NCBI RefSeq assembly: GCF_022458985.1
Contig: NC_061772.1
Location: 8,112,001 to 8,176,000 of the forward strand
Source of the DNA: Mugil cephalus
Lineage: Eukaryota > Chordata > Actinopteri > Mugiliformes > Mugilidae
DNA length: 64,000 bases
Reading direction: 5' to 3'
The position numbers and the translations under genes were made by a program. The notes beneath the pieces were generated by a model. It saw nothing but the letters and a program-made list of their open reading frames with translations. It was not told where the DNA came from and made no database searches. The first letter of the stretch is position 1. The number at the start of each line of letters is the position of its first letter. Below, piece by piece: positions 1-12,071 of the stretch.

Positions 1-2229
1 AATAAAATTGGGAGAAAGTTTATACCTAACTATCCTTTAAAAAACAAACAAACAAAGAATCTTATATCTGCACAATAAGTGCAGTTAGGGCTCATTGCTG
101 TCTGCTGTTTAGGCCTGGGTTTCAGTGTTGTGTTATGTCAGCTTCTCTTTCTAAAACATTGTACAAATTAGTAATAGAAGTTATTTTCAGTAAATAAATA
201 AATAACAGAAATTGCGGTCTTCTATGTAATTTTTGCATTTTGGAAATTCATCCCACACGCCAGATTAGACCTCTGTCGGGTCACTTTTGGCCCGCAGGCT
301 GTGTGTTTGACACCTGTGGTCTGGAGGACCATGTCAACTGGGTGGAGTATTTTCACCATTCACAAATATACACTCACCTGCCAAAAGATTAGGAACTCTA
401 GTGAAAACCAATGCATTCTAATATAATGTTTCACCCTTAACACCCCCCCCCCCCCCCCCCCCCCTATAATTTTGCTAATATAATGTGTCAGTTTATGAAG
501 GTAGGTATTCTTCAGGATGTGGTTGTGGCACTTTTAAAATGGAATTAATTAAATACAAAAGTGTTTCTGTTATTGAAATTGGTAAAACTGGGTTGTTGAA
601 TAAGAGAAACATGTGTTGGCACAACATAATAGTACTGCAAACCACAGACTCTAAAATGAAAAGACACTTGAATGAACAACTCTCACAGTTATTTGAAAGA
701 AATGCTACACCATAAACTTAGAAAAAAAAAACACCACAAAGTTAAATATTAGTGCAAGATTGTTAAAGTATAACATATTCATTTTCTCTAAATTACCCAA
801 TGAACGGGTAAGTGAGTTTATAAAGACACCTACACAATTTAATAATCAAATCATAACAAGCTGGCCCATGCATTATGTATCTTATAGACTTATCATTTCA
901 GTCTACGTTACAGTGTGTGCCTGTAAACTCAGCGTGGGCCCATTCTTAGCAGCATAACCCATTCTCAAGATTTATCCTTTCTCATTCAGTGAGTAGTGAA
1001 ATTTAAGGCCATGGGTATGTTATGAATAATGTAAGTGCAGTTAGACATATATTTATGTGTCATAGCTGTCAGTTTTTTACACATTTATTCAATACATAAC
1101 TCATTAGAGGCAACAATTTAATGTTGTGTCTATTTTTAGCACAAGCCATATGTCGTTTTTATTAACACGTGGTCACGCTGAAACACAAAATGCAACATAC
1201 AGAAAAATTATTGTTATTATTTGGGAGACTGCATTTTACTTTAACAAGAACAAACATATGTAAATCCCCGCTTTATCGGGTCATATTGCACTTCCTTTTT
1301 TTATTCATGTGTTTGTTTTTGATGTGGATTTTAAAACTTGACTCACTTTATCCTATATTGTTCTCACATATTCTTTTGTCATTTCTCGTGACTGTGTGTA
1401 ATTCATGGACGAATATCTATGAATGATAAATGTGCAGACCACGAAGAGTATTTCGGCACACGTGTGTGAAGTGGTGACGCGTATTATATTTTTTGAAAGT
1501 TTAATTTGTTGACATTGCGCCTTTATTATGAAGGGCTCACAAAGGAAGCCCTGTGCTGCTGGCGGAAACCAGGCGGGTATTTGAAAACACGCAACCAGCT
1601 AGCCTAGCTACTGAAGACATTAGCTATACTTAAAGGAATCGTGGAAAAAGGCTTCGTTTTGCCCATGGGCAAACAACGACTGACAACACAGTGACACCCT
1701 GACATTAATCTGAAAAACGCTCAAGTTGTCACAAAAGCCAAAACTAGTCCGTCGATCTGCCAAAGAGCACGGAGAGAAGAGCGACTGTCTGCAAATAAAA
1801 ACAAGGATAATATATCACTATCTTGCTCCACAAGGTAGAGAAAAGTGAAAGCAGGAAATAATCGACCCAACTGAGATTTTGCTGACTATCATTTGAAGTT
1901 ATCAAAGTCTTATAAGCTCATATTTTTGACATCCTATGGCAAGTATATGACAAACATTGATAAACATATTGAAAGATTACATTGTATAGAGGGGGATGCA
2001 TAACTTGAACATTTACATTAATTTATGTGAAGTGCGTTGCTAAAAGAGTGATGCAGTGCTGATAAAGCTAATCGGTGCCATGTGAATCTGCATTTGGCAG
2101 CATGTTGGTCCTTTAAGTCTGATCTCTGTGGCGACTTTCCCACGTTGGCCCACGGACCGAGATGGGTTTTTACTGGGAACATCCACACTGAACGACTAAC
2201 CCACAACAACTAGAAATACCACGGAGATA
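1..2229. other. Intergenic, repeat-rich left flank
   Basis: I see no supported coding exon here. Positions 250-325 resemble a degraded dispersed fish repeat (a 'gcccgcaggc...gtttgacacctg' type string). Positions 369-720 hold an inverted-repeat element listed separately. The last few hundred bases before 2230 probably contain the promoter and 5' UTR of the first gene, but I recognise no decisive promoter motif. Confidence 0.5.
369..720. repeat. Dispersed MITE-like repeat copy with poly-C tract
   Basis: The left part begins with an ATACACTCACCTGCCA-like end. That resembles the reverse complement of the right ends seen near 38120 and 47110 (CTGGCAAATAAGTGTAT type). The interior (about 580-700, AACATGTGTTGG then CCACAGACTCTAAAATGAAA) is clearly related to 60420-60530 and to shorter pieces at 38015-38080 and 46960-47010. 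An uninterrupted run of 22 C lies at 443-464. The ORF reading through the copy is not a gene. Assignment to Tc1-type MITEs rests on end similarity only. Confidence 0.5.
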
Positions 2230-5200
2230 ATGACAGAGAAACCAACAAAGCGCCTGAGGAAAACGTATGGTGTCCCACATGAAAAAGAAACACGACGTTC
2301 AGGGACAGGAATGAAGTCAAACAAAAAAAGTGATCGACTGCGAGGACAAACACGGATTACTATTGGTGTGGCTTTCCCTCGTTGGAGAACTCTGAAAGAA
2401 GAGATGGGGCTGAGGTCAGACACCGCTGTCGCTTTACTGCTGCTGGACAGGTGGGTATTTGTAAAATATGTGGAGCAGACTGGATATCCACTAAGCTGTG
2501 AGTTATAAATCAGTAGGTGACTAGGCAGGGAGGCAAGTACATCCTCTGTCACATTATATTCATATGTCACTTTTTGCTGTTAATATTTGGAGTCACAGCA
2601 ACATAGAGCTTCAACACCCCCCGTCCTGACTCTTCCAGACCACTGTAAACACAATACAGTCCTTTAGCTGGAACTACTGGTACTTTTTCCTCTGCGTTGG
2701 TGTGAGGTTCATACTGACTTTTACTGTGGCAAGACGTGTTAAATGTGTTACAAAATTTACCTCTAGCAACTGATTTGTGGTTTAAGAGTTACATATGACT
2801 ACTTTTGAATGAAGACACACATTGTTTCTGTTTGACGGATTGAGAGAAAAGGCAGTTAGGTGTGGGTGTCGAGGATGTTCATCTGTGTGAAGTTAAAGAA
2901 GGCACATGCTTCTTTTTGAAACTATTATGACTGAAAAGGGAAAAAGCTTGAAACAGGTTTTTTTTTTTTGAGAAGTGTTAGCATGTGGAATAGACATGGG
3001 CGGTTGGTGAGTTGAACAGTTACACGCTTTGACCCATACCCCTCCCTCTAACTGTGGTTTTTGAGGCAAAACCAAGCTCTCTACAATCGGCACATTTCTA
3101 GCTGGCTAAACACTGGTAAACATGAAAAAGTTCTTCTGTGCAGAATTATTTTAAAAGCTTAAGATCCTCATCTTAATTTTTCGACATGTAAATAAATACC
3201 CATAGATGAGCAAACTTTGTATGAACCTTATGACAAGCATGTGTCGCTAGAGACTGTCCCTCCCATCTCAGCCAGATGTTTTACTGAATAAGGTGTGTTA
3301 CACCTACATGGGCGTCAGTGAACCAAATCCAGGACCACCAACACGCTTGGCACCGTTCTTACTAATCCACATAAAAACTAAATACACATGACAGGCAGTG
3401 AAGAGTGGGCCAAAATTATTGTGCACACAGGACACCAAAACCCTTTTCAGGATTGTCTTGGATATATAGTGTATCTTTTTTGTGTTTACATCTGGAGTTG
3501 CAGAGCAGCATGTCACGACACATTGTGTGATTCTGTTGTACTTGTGAGGTAAAACAGTCATTAAACTTCCATTCATGAATTTCATCTCAGCTTTAAAAGT
3601 GTGACAGATTTCAGTATTTCCTCTCAATCACACTGTAGAGAACTGTAAGATGTTCAACTACAACAGCGAGAAACAAGGTTGTTATGATTTGGATCTTAAT
3701 ATTGCAGATAAATGAGTTTGCAAAAGTATTAAGCATGTTAGATAATGAAGCATTTGTATTTTAAGAGAAAAGAACAGTCCTGCAAGAGATTCAGTGGCCT
3801 CTAACTAGAGCTTTTAAACCAGCATCAAGCAGTCTAACTAATAATTGTTGTTTTAAACAATGGTCACACCAAAATAGATTAGATTCAGGCTTCCCTTTAA
3901 CTGCACTTTTTAATTTTCATCAATTAACTTAAAAGATAAAAATGGCTTCACGGCCCTACATCCTGGAAAAAATAAAACAAATGCCTCAGTGTTATCTTGT
4001 GTGAAAGCAGTGATTGTTCACCGGGTCTTTTTTATCAGGGACGGGCAATTGGCACAGTTTATCATAGAGCACGGTTTTGTCTCTTTTTGGCTCCTAAATT
4101 TAAAAAAGGAACTTTGCAAAATAAATCTCTTCCTATCATGGTCATAGGATTTCTGCACAATGATCCCATTAATAAAAAGCAGTAATAAATTATGTTAAAA
4201 AAAATATATATATATATAATATATATATATGTATATATAAATATACCAACTCAAACACTTCAGATTTCAGATAACACTATACATGAATTATACACAATGA
4301 AAATATTACTGAAAGTTGTTGGACGAGGGGGAAATGATGGAACTGATATGTAATTATGAGTTCCTCAGTGGTGGGAGGACACTCTGCTGCACATTATTAA
4401 TTCCAGACTGCCACCTGTTGGACAAACTAAGAGCAAACTTCCACAGATGATCTTTACCCAATGAAATCATCCAGATTAGCAGATCATTGTAGTAATATTA
4501 AGCTTTGGTACAAAATAGTGAGTGTACACCAGAGGACACCACTGGAGAGAAACCTTATTGTTCTACTTCTGGACAGCATCGGGAGCCCTTTCCTGCATGT
4601 CTCTCCCCCCTCTCTGCCTCCCCATTTCCTGCCCTTCTTGTAATTAGCTTTGAAGGCTAAAATGCCTAAAAAATATACTTAAAGAAAAAAAAAAAAAAAA
4701 AAGAAGAGTTCTCAGAGTTTAAGCTATTGTCTTATATCACTTATGCTTTGAATATCATTCATTAATCACAGCGTGGTAAATATTCAGTTGTTACAAACCT
4801 TATGCACTCTTTTTTTTTTCCTTAGCCATTAAAAGACTAATGGCTGTGGATGCATGTTCTTTGTAAATGACCATACATAACTTGTCATTGCTATCACAAT
4901 ATTACAGTCTTCGTTTGAACTGTATTATAAATACAGTTCCTGGGGAGTTTTTGCATCTAACATCACATTTTTTTTTCTACAGCTATGACGAGACTAGAAC
5001 TAGTCAACAAGAGTCTACATTATCAAGTCTTCGTTATGAGAGGTAATCCGTGACAGCCCACCCTCCTTTTTATAGATACTTGCAACACATCTGTTTACAG
5101 GTACACTGGCTCAGGCACAAAGCCTGATCACAAAACTCCAATTTTTTGGCGTTGAATTAAATGTTTGTGATGCTTGGAAGGTAGGAAAAACAGATAAACA

Positions 5201-8200
5201 GTTTTAATTAATAACCATAAAATCTCTGACCAGAACTTAACCAGTCATCATTGCCTTTTGGTCGCTCTTAACTAGTTCATTAATTCAGGGCTGTGCAAAG
5301 TTAGCCAACCGTCACATCACATGGCTTCACAGCGTTAGGCCTAATGCTTTGTATACTCGTCGTTCATGTTGTGTTCACTGCATGTCGAAATACTAAATTA
5401 ACTTGATAACTTAAGAATAGTCAGAAAATGACCTGTGTGTATGTGTCTGCAGAGGTTACACTACATATGCTGAGTCAGAGGTGACATCACAAGAGGACAG
5501 GTTAGTCTTAATGTTTTTGCTGTTTTCCATATTTATATTTATATATTAGTATACTGTATTGTGTATTATAGCTTTATACGTGACTCTGTATTATGTGCTC
5601 TTTCTTAACCGTCTATTTCTTGCAGCAGCAGCAATTTCCCAAACATGAAAGTTGATTTGCTAGGTGATATTTTCATTTTCATTTCATCAAAGGAGAGGCT
5701 GAAACAGGTGGGGGGGCTACTTCAAGTGAATAACATCTCAGTTTCTGGTGCAACATTCATCAGCTGCCACTTTGGTCATACGGTTAAATTTACACTCTCT
5801 GATATGAGAAGTGACACCCTGAAGTGCCTTGCTTTCACACATCCCAACCTGCTGTGTTTACCTTTATAAAGTTACATGCAAATAACGCTGAGCAGCTACA
5901 AAGTAAGCCCAGGCAGTACTACACATACCAGATGGGTTCACTAAGAGTATGTTTTATTTTTTTGAATGCAGTATGTTCCATATACCGTCACATTTAAATA
6001 TTGTTGGGCCATTTGACATAAAAATGAAACTGAAAAAGATACGACATGTTTATTGTACTGGTACATTTCTGTTATTATTACGGTGACCCCCACCCCCCGC
6101 TGCCTCTGGTTTTGGATTTAACGTCTTGTGTGTTCACACTGTGCTGCTCGGCCACATTCACACCCCGGAAAGGACTAGTGTCACTGCCAATAAATAAGAT
6201 GTGATGGTAATTTATGACGGCTTTGATGGTGGTGTCTTGGTACTTGCTGTTGCAGCAGCAGATCTGATTGAAGAACCGCCGTTTTGCACTCATTGTTAGG
6301 TTCACTTGGATAATACACAACTCCCTGTCATATTCAGTGTCCTCACTTTCCCATGTCATCTTCAGTTTTGAGGAGATGGAGGTCACCATTGACGAGGATG
6401 ACTGCGACACCATGGAGAACCTGGAGTAAGTTTACACTATATCATAGAGCAGACCTGGACATTTTATGACCCCCGGGTCACATACGGCCTCTTCGACCTA
6501 CACCACAACTCATAAATTTAAATATATATTTACAGAATATTCTTATAAGATAAGATAATACTTTATTGAGGAAATCTGGGGAAATTCAAATGTTACAGCG
6601 GCACTAGTCAGAAAATGGTATGAGACACAGACAGACACAGAGAGCAGGCAGCCACAATATTAAATAGGACAACAGGCAACAAAAAAGTTCAGTACACAAA
6701 TGACAACAGTTGTGGATGAAGCAACAATGATACACAATATGCTGATACTTCCGATTACCAGTAGCAGCTTATGAAAATGTATAATTTACCTGCTTTCAGT
6801 GGGAGAAAATGATTATTAAGCAGAATTAAGTTCAAGTTATTGTTGGTTCAGTCCTCCTTTTCATGTGGCCCCCTGTAGAAATGAATTGTTTAGCCCTGTC
6901 ATAGACCATACATCATATTAATTTGGGGAATCTGATTCTGTCAATCATCATATCTGTGTGTGTTTTTTTTTTTGTTGTTTTTTTAAATCTGATAGTTTTG
7001 AACCTGCTAACGTGAGAGCTGCACTTGCAGATGACAGCAGCAATGAAGTTGTCTACTTACCACTGATTCCTCAGAGGTAAATTTGTGTTTAATTCTGATA
7101 CTTATCTTTAAACACGTTTTAACGATCTACTCGAACAAAATGCCCTGACACGTCAGTGAAGGTTAATTGAGATTAATTAATTGAGTCATTAGTAATTAGG
7201 TGAGATGAGAGCACTCAGCCGACAGCGTACGGCACGACTGAATAATAGGAACGCATTTCAGAGTAGCATAACACGTGTTAGCAGAGCCATGAGTTGACAA
7301 AAAGTAAAATAACCATCATAAAAACAGGATTTGTTGCAGGGTTGTTGTTGGTAACTTCACTCATTGAATGATGATGACGTTTGCAGAAGGAGTCAACCCT
7401 TGTGATATGAAGTACTGTAAAAAGCACCCGGAAAAAAAATCCTGTGTTAGAAGTCCACACCTAAAGTTTGAGGGAGCCGGTTTGATTCCAGCCTTCCAGA
7501 TACTCAGTATGAATATTGTTTATGCATAAACCAGCGTCTGTCCTCTTGGTTAAAGAATCATCAAGACCTAAGACAGTAATGACGTCATCATTCAGTGAAC
7601 AATATCTCTGGCAACAACAATAACACCATGAGTAATATATGATACACACACGTGTACATGTGCCTCACTTGTTTCCATTTAACTCTCCGTGGCAAAACTT
7701 TTACTGAAGAATTACTAAACTGGACACGTCAAATATATTTTTGGTTTCAGTTCCACAACGTCTGAATTTTTTCTGGAATGTGAAGAGGAAGAGCTGGAGC
7801 CGTGGCAGAAACAAACTGCGCAGCTGCATTTGAAAGCTGAGGAGGATTCTGGAGAGTTAAGTACGTAACACAGTTTTAAACAAAAAAATAAATAAAAATC
7901 CCGCACTGCACTAACCGACTCATGCGGTTGGTTGAATATTTATGTGTACTCGTCAGACTCACTGATGACGTGTTAATTTTCTTATGTAGTGCCTGATTGT
8001 GACCTTTGATCTTGTAGGTTATGACCAAACAGATTATAAGCCAGAGCCTTCACATCTGCAGGGAAATGTAGTGGACACCAAACCACCTGAGCTGAAAACA
8101 GAAGCTCCAGAGCATGTTGTCTTAAACAGCCAGGTATTGATGTCATATTTATCTTATGACTAATAAGTAATAGTAATTATTACTTAGTGAAAACATGTAA

Positions 8201-11200
8201 AGACCCTTTACATTGCATCCCGTTGGTGCCTGGCTGGTATGGGGTCGCACCAACAAACTGGGATTGATCTTCTCCCTCTTCTCCTCTCTGGAGGAGAGGT
8301 GCTGTAGAGGGAATGGTGAGGCCAGTCAAATGGCACACTGCAAGTATGGTGCCAAAACTGAGAACGATTCGTGTTGTTAAGTGTTTGCCCACTCACAACA
8401 GGTCAGCTGCTGGGTGCACTTCTGTGGACTTTATGGATCATATACAAAACAATGTGATAATGAAATGAAATTCAACATAAAACAAGACATCGGGCAGCCA
8501 AATAACTCACCTGGATGAGCGAGCACATCATAAACCGAGGCCATAGTCCTCAGACAGGACAGGGCATGTGTTTCCCTCTGTTTCACTCTGCAAACTCTCT
8601 TATGTCTATGAAAGAAACGGAAAACAATCCCCCAAAATAACTTCTTTTTTTTTTTACTTTCCTGCTCACTATGGCTGTGAATATGACTCACTAAAACATT
8701 GAGCACAAACCACGCGCGCCATACGGTGTCCCAGGGAGCTCAACACGCTCTAACTTAAGAAAACACAAGCCAATATAGAAAAAGTCTTTTACGACGTGTG
8801 CCCTGCAAATACTCATATCACAACTGAATACAGAAACGAACACAATGCAAGTAGCGTAAACGACGGGGGAAATGTTTCCATGAGTTGTCCAATCTGTCAG
8901 TGGTGTTGGAAATTACCTGAAATGTAAGTTGGTTTTATATTTTTATCTTAACATCCTGATACCTAATAAGCCTTTTGATTATTTTTATAAAACATTATTA
9001 TCATTATTGCCAAATCAAATAATTTGATAAAATTCATTTGCAAATGAAGACATTTGTCCAGACCTTTTAATAATGGAACAAAAGGCAGTAAGAGGCGATA
9101 TATATTCTCCTGTGTCTTTTTTAGGTTGAAAAAAGTTCCTGTGGACTTGATATAAGCGGTTTGATAGAGGACACCCCCTCAGTGTCTAGAACAGCAGGTG
9201 ACGAACGTGAGTCTTGGCAGAGTTTTTGCAGAGGTAATAATCTCTTACTAAATTCTCTCTATCTACCATATTATAATGTTAGTTGTTACTGTCAGTCTAA
9301 TCCATCTCTGTCTACGTGTGCGTGTCAGTGACGGATACATGTACTGATGCAGCAAGGTCATTCCAGTTCATGAAATATGAAGAACTAAATGAGACAGAGA
9401 TGAAAAACCTCTTAAGAATCAAAAACAAACTGAAACCAACAGTGATGGTACGTTAACGTTGTTGTTTTACTTTATGAACTCATTGTCAGGCTTCATCATT
9501 TGTACAACATCTTTTCTGATTGACGGTCTAGATTAATGTGGGAATCATGAGCGAGAGCAAGAAGAATGGCATCAAGCCCATTCGAGGGAAAACCCTACCA
9601 CTGCGCGTGGAGCCCCAGTGGTCATCTGAACAACTTCTGGCAGCTGCGGTGAAAAGACTAAATGTGTTCAACCAAGACACAGAAGATGGAGAATATGTCT
9701 TACTGTATCCTGACGGCTCTGAGATAAAAACTCTCCCTGGCACTGACGCACCGTTTACCATTAAAGACTACAAAGAGGCCATTGGAAAGGCTTACCAGAG
9801 GATCACAGTTTACATCTGTGCTCTTGGTCCAAAGAGTAAGTATTCAAATAGGGTCCACTGATCAGCCGTAACATTATGACTGACTGGTCCCAATCACTGG
9901 TCAAGTGAATGACACTTTGTTATGCAGCAAGTAACTGTTTTATGCTCAAAGTTGTTGTGTTAGTAGCAGGGGAAATGAGCTTAGTGGAAGGACTTGAGCA
10001 ACTCTGAAAAGGGCCAAACTGTGATAGCTAGACTACTGGGTTAGAGCATCTCCAAAACTCCACCTCTTTTGGGATGTTACTGGTGTGCAGTTGTCAGTAC
10101 CCGTTAAAAGTGGTTCAATTAAGGAAAAGCAGTGAACTAATAGGATCGTAGCTCATTGATGCACATAGTTAATATGTGGTTCAATCCAATACATGAACTA
10201 CTGTAGCTCAAAACTTTCAGAAAAGTTGATGCCGATGTCTAATAGAAAGGTCCCAGAACACAAAGTGCATCACAGATTGTTTTGTACGGGATTGTGTAGC
10301 TGTGCTAAAAAAAAAAAAAAAAAGATACTTGTGCTTGTAATGTTAGGAGCTTTTGGCTGTCAGCCAACATGACAATTTCCAAACCCAAACTAATTATAGG
10401 ACCAACATTAAATGTGCTTCTTTCTGATTGTGTGTGTGTGCGTACGTGTCAGTAACTGATGCATCTGCAATTTCAGCAAAGTCAACTATCCAGAGAAGAA
10501 CAGAGAAAAGATTCTCAAAAAGAAAAAAGAAATCAAACAATACAGTGATGGTACGCGAAAACATTGTTTTTTTACTTTATGAACTCATTGTCAGGCTTCA
10601 TCATTTGTACAAAATCTTTTCTGATTGACGTTCTAGATTAATGTTGGAATCATGAGCGAGACCAAGAAGAATGGCATCAAGCCCATTCGAGGGAAAACCC
10701 TACCACTGCGCGTGGAGCCCCAGTGGTCATCTGAACAACTTCTGGCAGCTGCGGTGAAAAGACTAAATGTGTTCAACCAAGACACAGAAGATGGAGAATA
10801 TGTCTTACTGTATCCTGACGGCTCTGAGATAAAAACTCTCCCTGGCACTGACACACCATTTACCATTAAAGACTACAAAGACGCCATTGGAAAGGCTTAC
10901 CAGAGGATCACAGTTTACGTCTGTGCTCTCGGTCCAAAGAGTAAGTATTCAAATAGAGTCCACTGATCAGCCGTAACATCATGAATGACTGGTTACAATC
11001 ACTGGTCAAGTGAATAACACTGATTAACTCATTAGCATAGCACCTTTAATTTCAATAATTTGTTTTGCTGCAAGTAACTGTTTTATGCTCAAAGTTGTTG
11101 TGTTAGTAGCAGGGGAAATGAGCTTAGTGGAAGGACTTGAGCAACTCTGAAAAGGGCCAAACTGTGATAGCTAGACTACTTGGTTAGAGCATCTCCAAAA

Positions 11201-12071
11201 CTCCACCTCTTTTGGGATGTTACTGGTGTGCAGTTGTCAGTACCCGTTAAAAGTGGTTCAATTAAGGAAAAGCAGTGAACTAATAGGATCGTAGCTCATT
11301 GATGCACATAGTTAATATGTGGTTCAATCCAATACATGAACTACTGTAGCTCAAAACTTTCAGAAAAGTTGATGCCGATGTCTAATAGAAAGGTCCCAGA
11401 ACACAAAGTGCATCACAGATTGTGTAGCCATGCTAAAAAAAAAAGATACTTGTGCTTGTAATGTTAGGAGCTTTTGGCTGTCAGCCAACATGACAATTTC
11501 CAGACCCAAACTAACTATAGGCCCAACATTAAATGTGCTTCTTTCTGATTGTGTGTGCGTACGTGTCAGTAACTGATGCATCTGCAATTTCAGCAAAGTC
11601 AACTATCCAGAGAAGAAGAGAGACAGAGAAGGAAAGTTTCTCAAAAAGAAAAAAGAAATCAAACAATACAGTGATGGTACGTGAAAACATTGTTGTTTTA
11701 CTTTATAAACTCATTGTCAGGCTTCATCATTTGTACAAAATCTTTTCTGATTGACGTTCTAGATTAATGTTGGAATCATGAGCGAGACCAAGAAGAATGG
11801 CATCAAGCCCATTCGAGGGAAAACCCTACCACTGCGCGTGGAGCCCCAGTGGTCATCTGAACAACTTCTGGCAGCTGCTGTGAAAAGACTAAAAGTGTTC
11901 AACCAAGACATAGAAGATGGAGAATATGTCTTACTGTATCCTGACGGCTCTGAGATAAATACTCTCCCTGGCACTGATGCACCATTCACCATTAAAGACT
12001 ACAAAGAGGCCATTGGAAAGGCTTACCAGAGGATCACAGTTTACATCTCTTGGATCTTTGATCAGCCATAA
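2230..12071 (+). CDS. Unnamed chimeric multi-exon gene with three tandem domain exons
   Basis: Fourteen coding exons chain in one frame (672 aa): 2230-2450, 4983-5042, 5453-5500, 6366-6425, 6996-7076, 7751-7860, 8018-8133, 9125-9206 (alternative donor 9233, also in frame), 9329-9447, 9532-9835, 10453-10550, 10637-10940, 11570-11676, 11763-12071. Exon 1 encodes a basic start (MTEKPTKRLRKTYG) and a module with GVAFPRWRTLKEE and VALLLLD, a type I recall from uncharacterised fish proteins. Exons 6-7 encode an acidic segment with ELEPWQKQ that is paralogous to the ZNF280D N-terminus. Three near-identical ~100-residue domains follow (INVGIM, RGKTLPLRVEP, YVLLYPDGSEI, GKAYQRITVY), separated by linkers; the last two linkers are Lys/Arg-rich. 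Similar domains occur in fish HECT/G2E3-like proteins as I remember them, which is a weak assignment. Function is unknown. Unbroken phase over 14 exons argues for a functional gene. Confidence 0.72.
6541..6730. repeat. LINE 3'-tail-like fragment
   Basis: Begins with AAGATAATACTTTATTGAGG and continues into an A/C-rich stretch. This is the reverse-complement style of a widespread fish retroelement tail ('...TTTATT...GGAAATTC'). It lies in an intron of the first gene. Family not determined. Confidence 0.45.
7751..8133 (+). other. Two exons paralogous to znf280d coding exons 1 and 2
   Basis: Exon 7751-7860 reads [18 protein letters not shown], against [18 protein letters not shown] in znf280d at 19166. 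The similarity covers the acceptor and the bases that are 5' UTR in znf280d (TCCACA). The znf280d start ATG is ACG here, so this exon can only be internal. Exon 8018-8133 matches znf280d exon 19822-20027 in phase (enters phase 1, leaves phase 0) and at its end (VVLNSQ versus VIVNNQ, both followed by gtatt). Both are joined in frame to the unnamed gene. Confidence 0.82.
9856..10330 (+). mobile_element. Tc1-like transposon fragment in array intron (unit 1)
   Basis: Starts with the end-like string CACTGATCAGCCGTAACATT and runs on into sequence resembling the N-terminal transposase region of a common fish Tc1 family: stretches equivalent to 'gggccaaactgtgat', 'catctccaaaac' and 'ctcattgatgcac'. 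Numerous deletions and stops rule out coding. The 3' half of an element is absent. Terminal similarity to the MITE at 19410-19672 suggests the same family. Confidence 0.65.
10961..11440 (+). mobile_element. Tc1-like transposon fragment in array intron (unit 2)
   Basis: Near-identical copy of the fragment at 9856-10330, in the same position relative to the preceding domain exon, so it was duplicated with the exon unit rather than inserted twice. It carries a short extra stretch (about 11022-11060, 'ttaactcattagcatagcacc') that copy 1 lacks. Confidence 0.65.

Larger units (their letters stand above)
9329..12071 (+). repeat. Tandem exon array: three ~1.1 kb linker+domain units
   Basis: The domain exons start at 9532, 10637 and 11763 (spacing 1105 and 1126 bp), each preceded by its own linker exon (9329, 10453, 11570). 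Similarity continues through the introns: 9856-10440 and 10961-11550 are nearly identical apart from small indels. Linkers 2 and 3 are almost the same. Linker 1 shares the acceptor region and the TVM end but has a different middle. Domain copies 1 and 2 differ at only a few residues (SESK/SETK, TDAPF/TDTPF, KEAI/KDAI). Copy 3 lacks the last residues and the splice donor, and ends in frame at TAA 12069-12071. Linker exons enter in phase 1 and domain exons leave in phase 1, so a whole unit can be added without breaking the frame. Confidence 0.9.

Noticed and set aside
2196-2570. 124-codon minus-strand ORF
   Set aside because: It is the antisense shadow of exon 1 of the unnamed gene; the plus strand has spliced continuity and recognisable motifs.
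9528-9761. Minus-strand ORF repeated at 10633 and 11759
   Set aside because: Antisense shadow of the repeated domain exon; it recurs only because the exon was duplicated.
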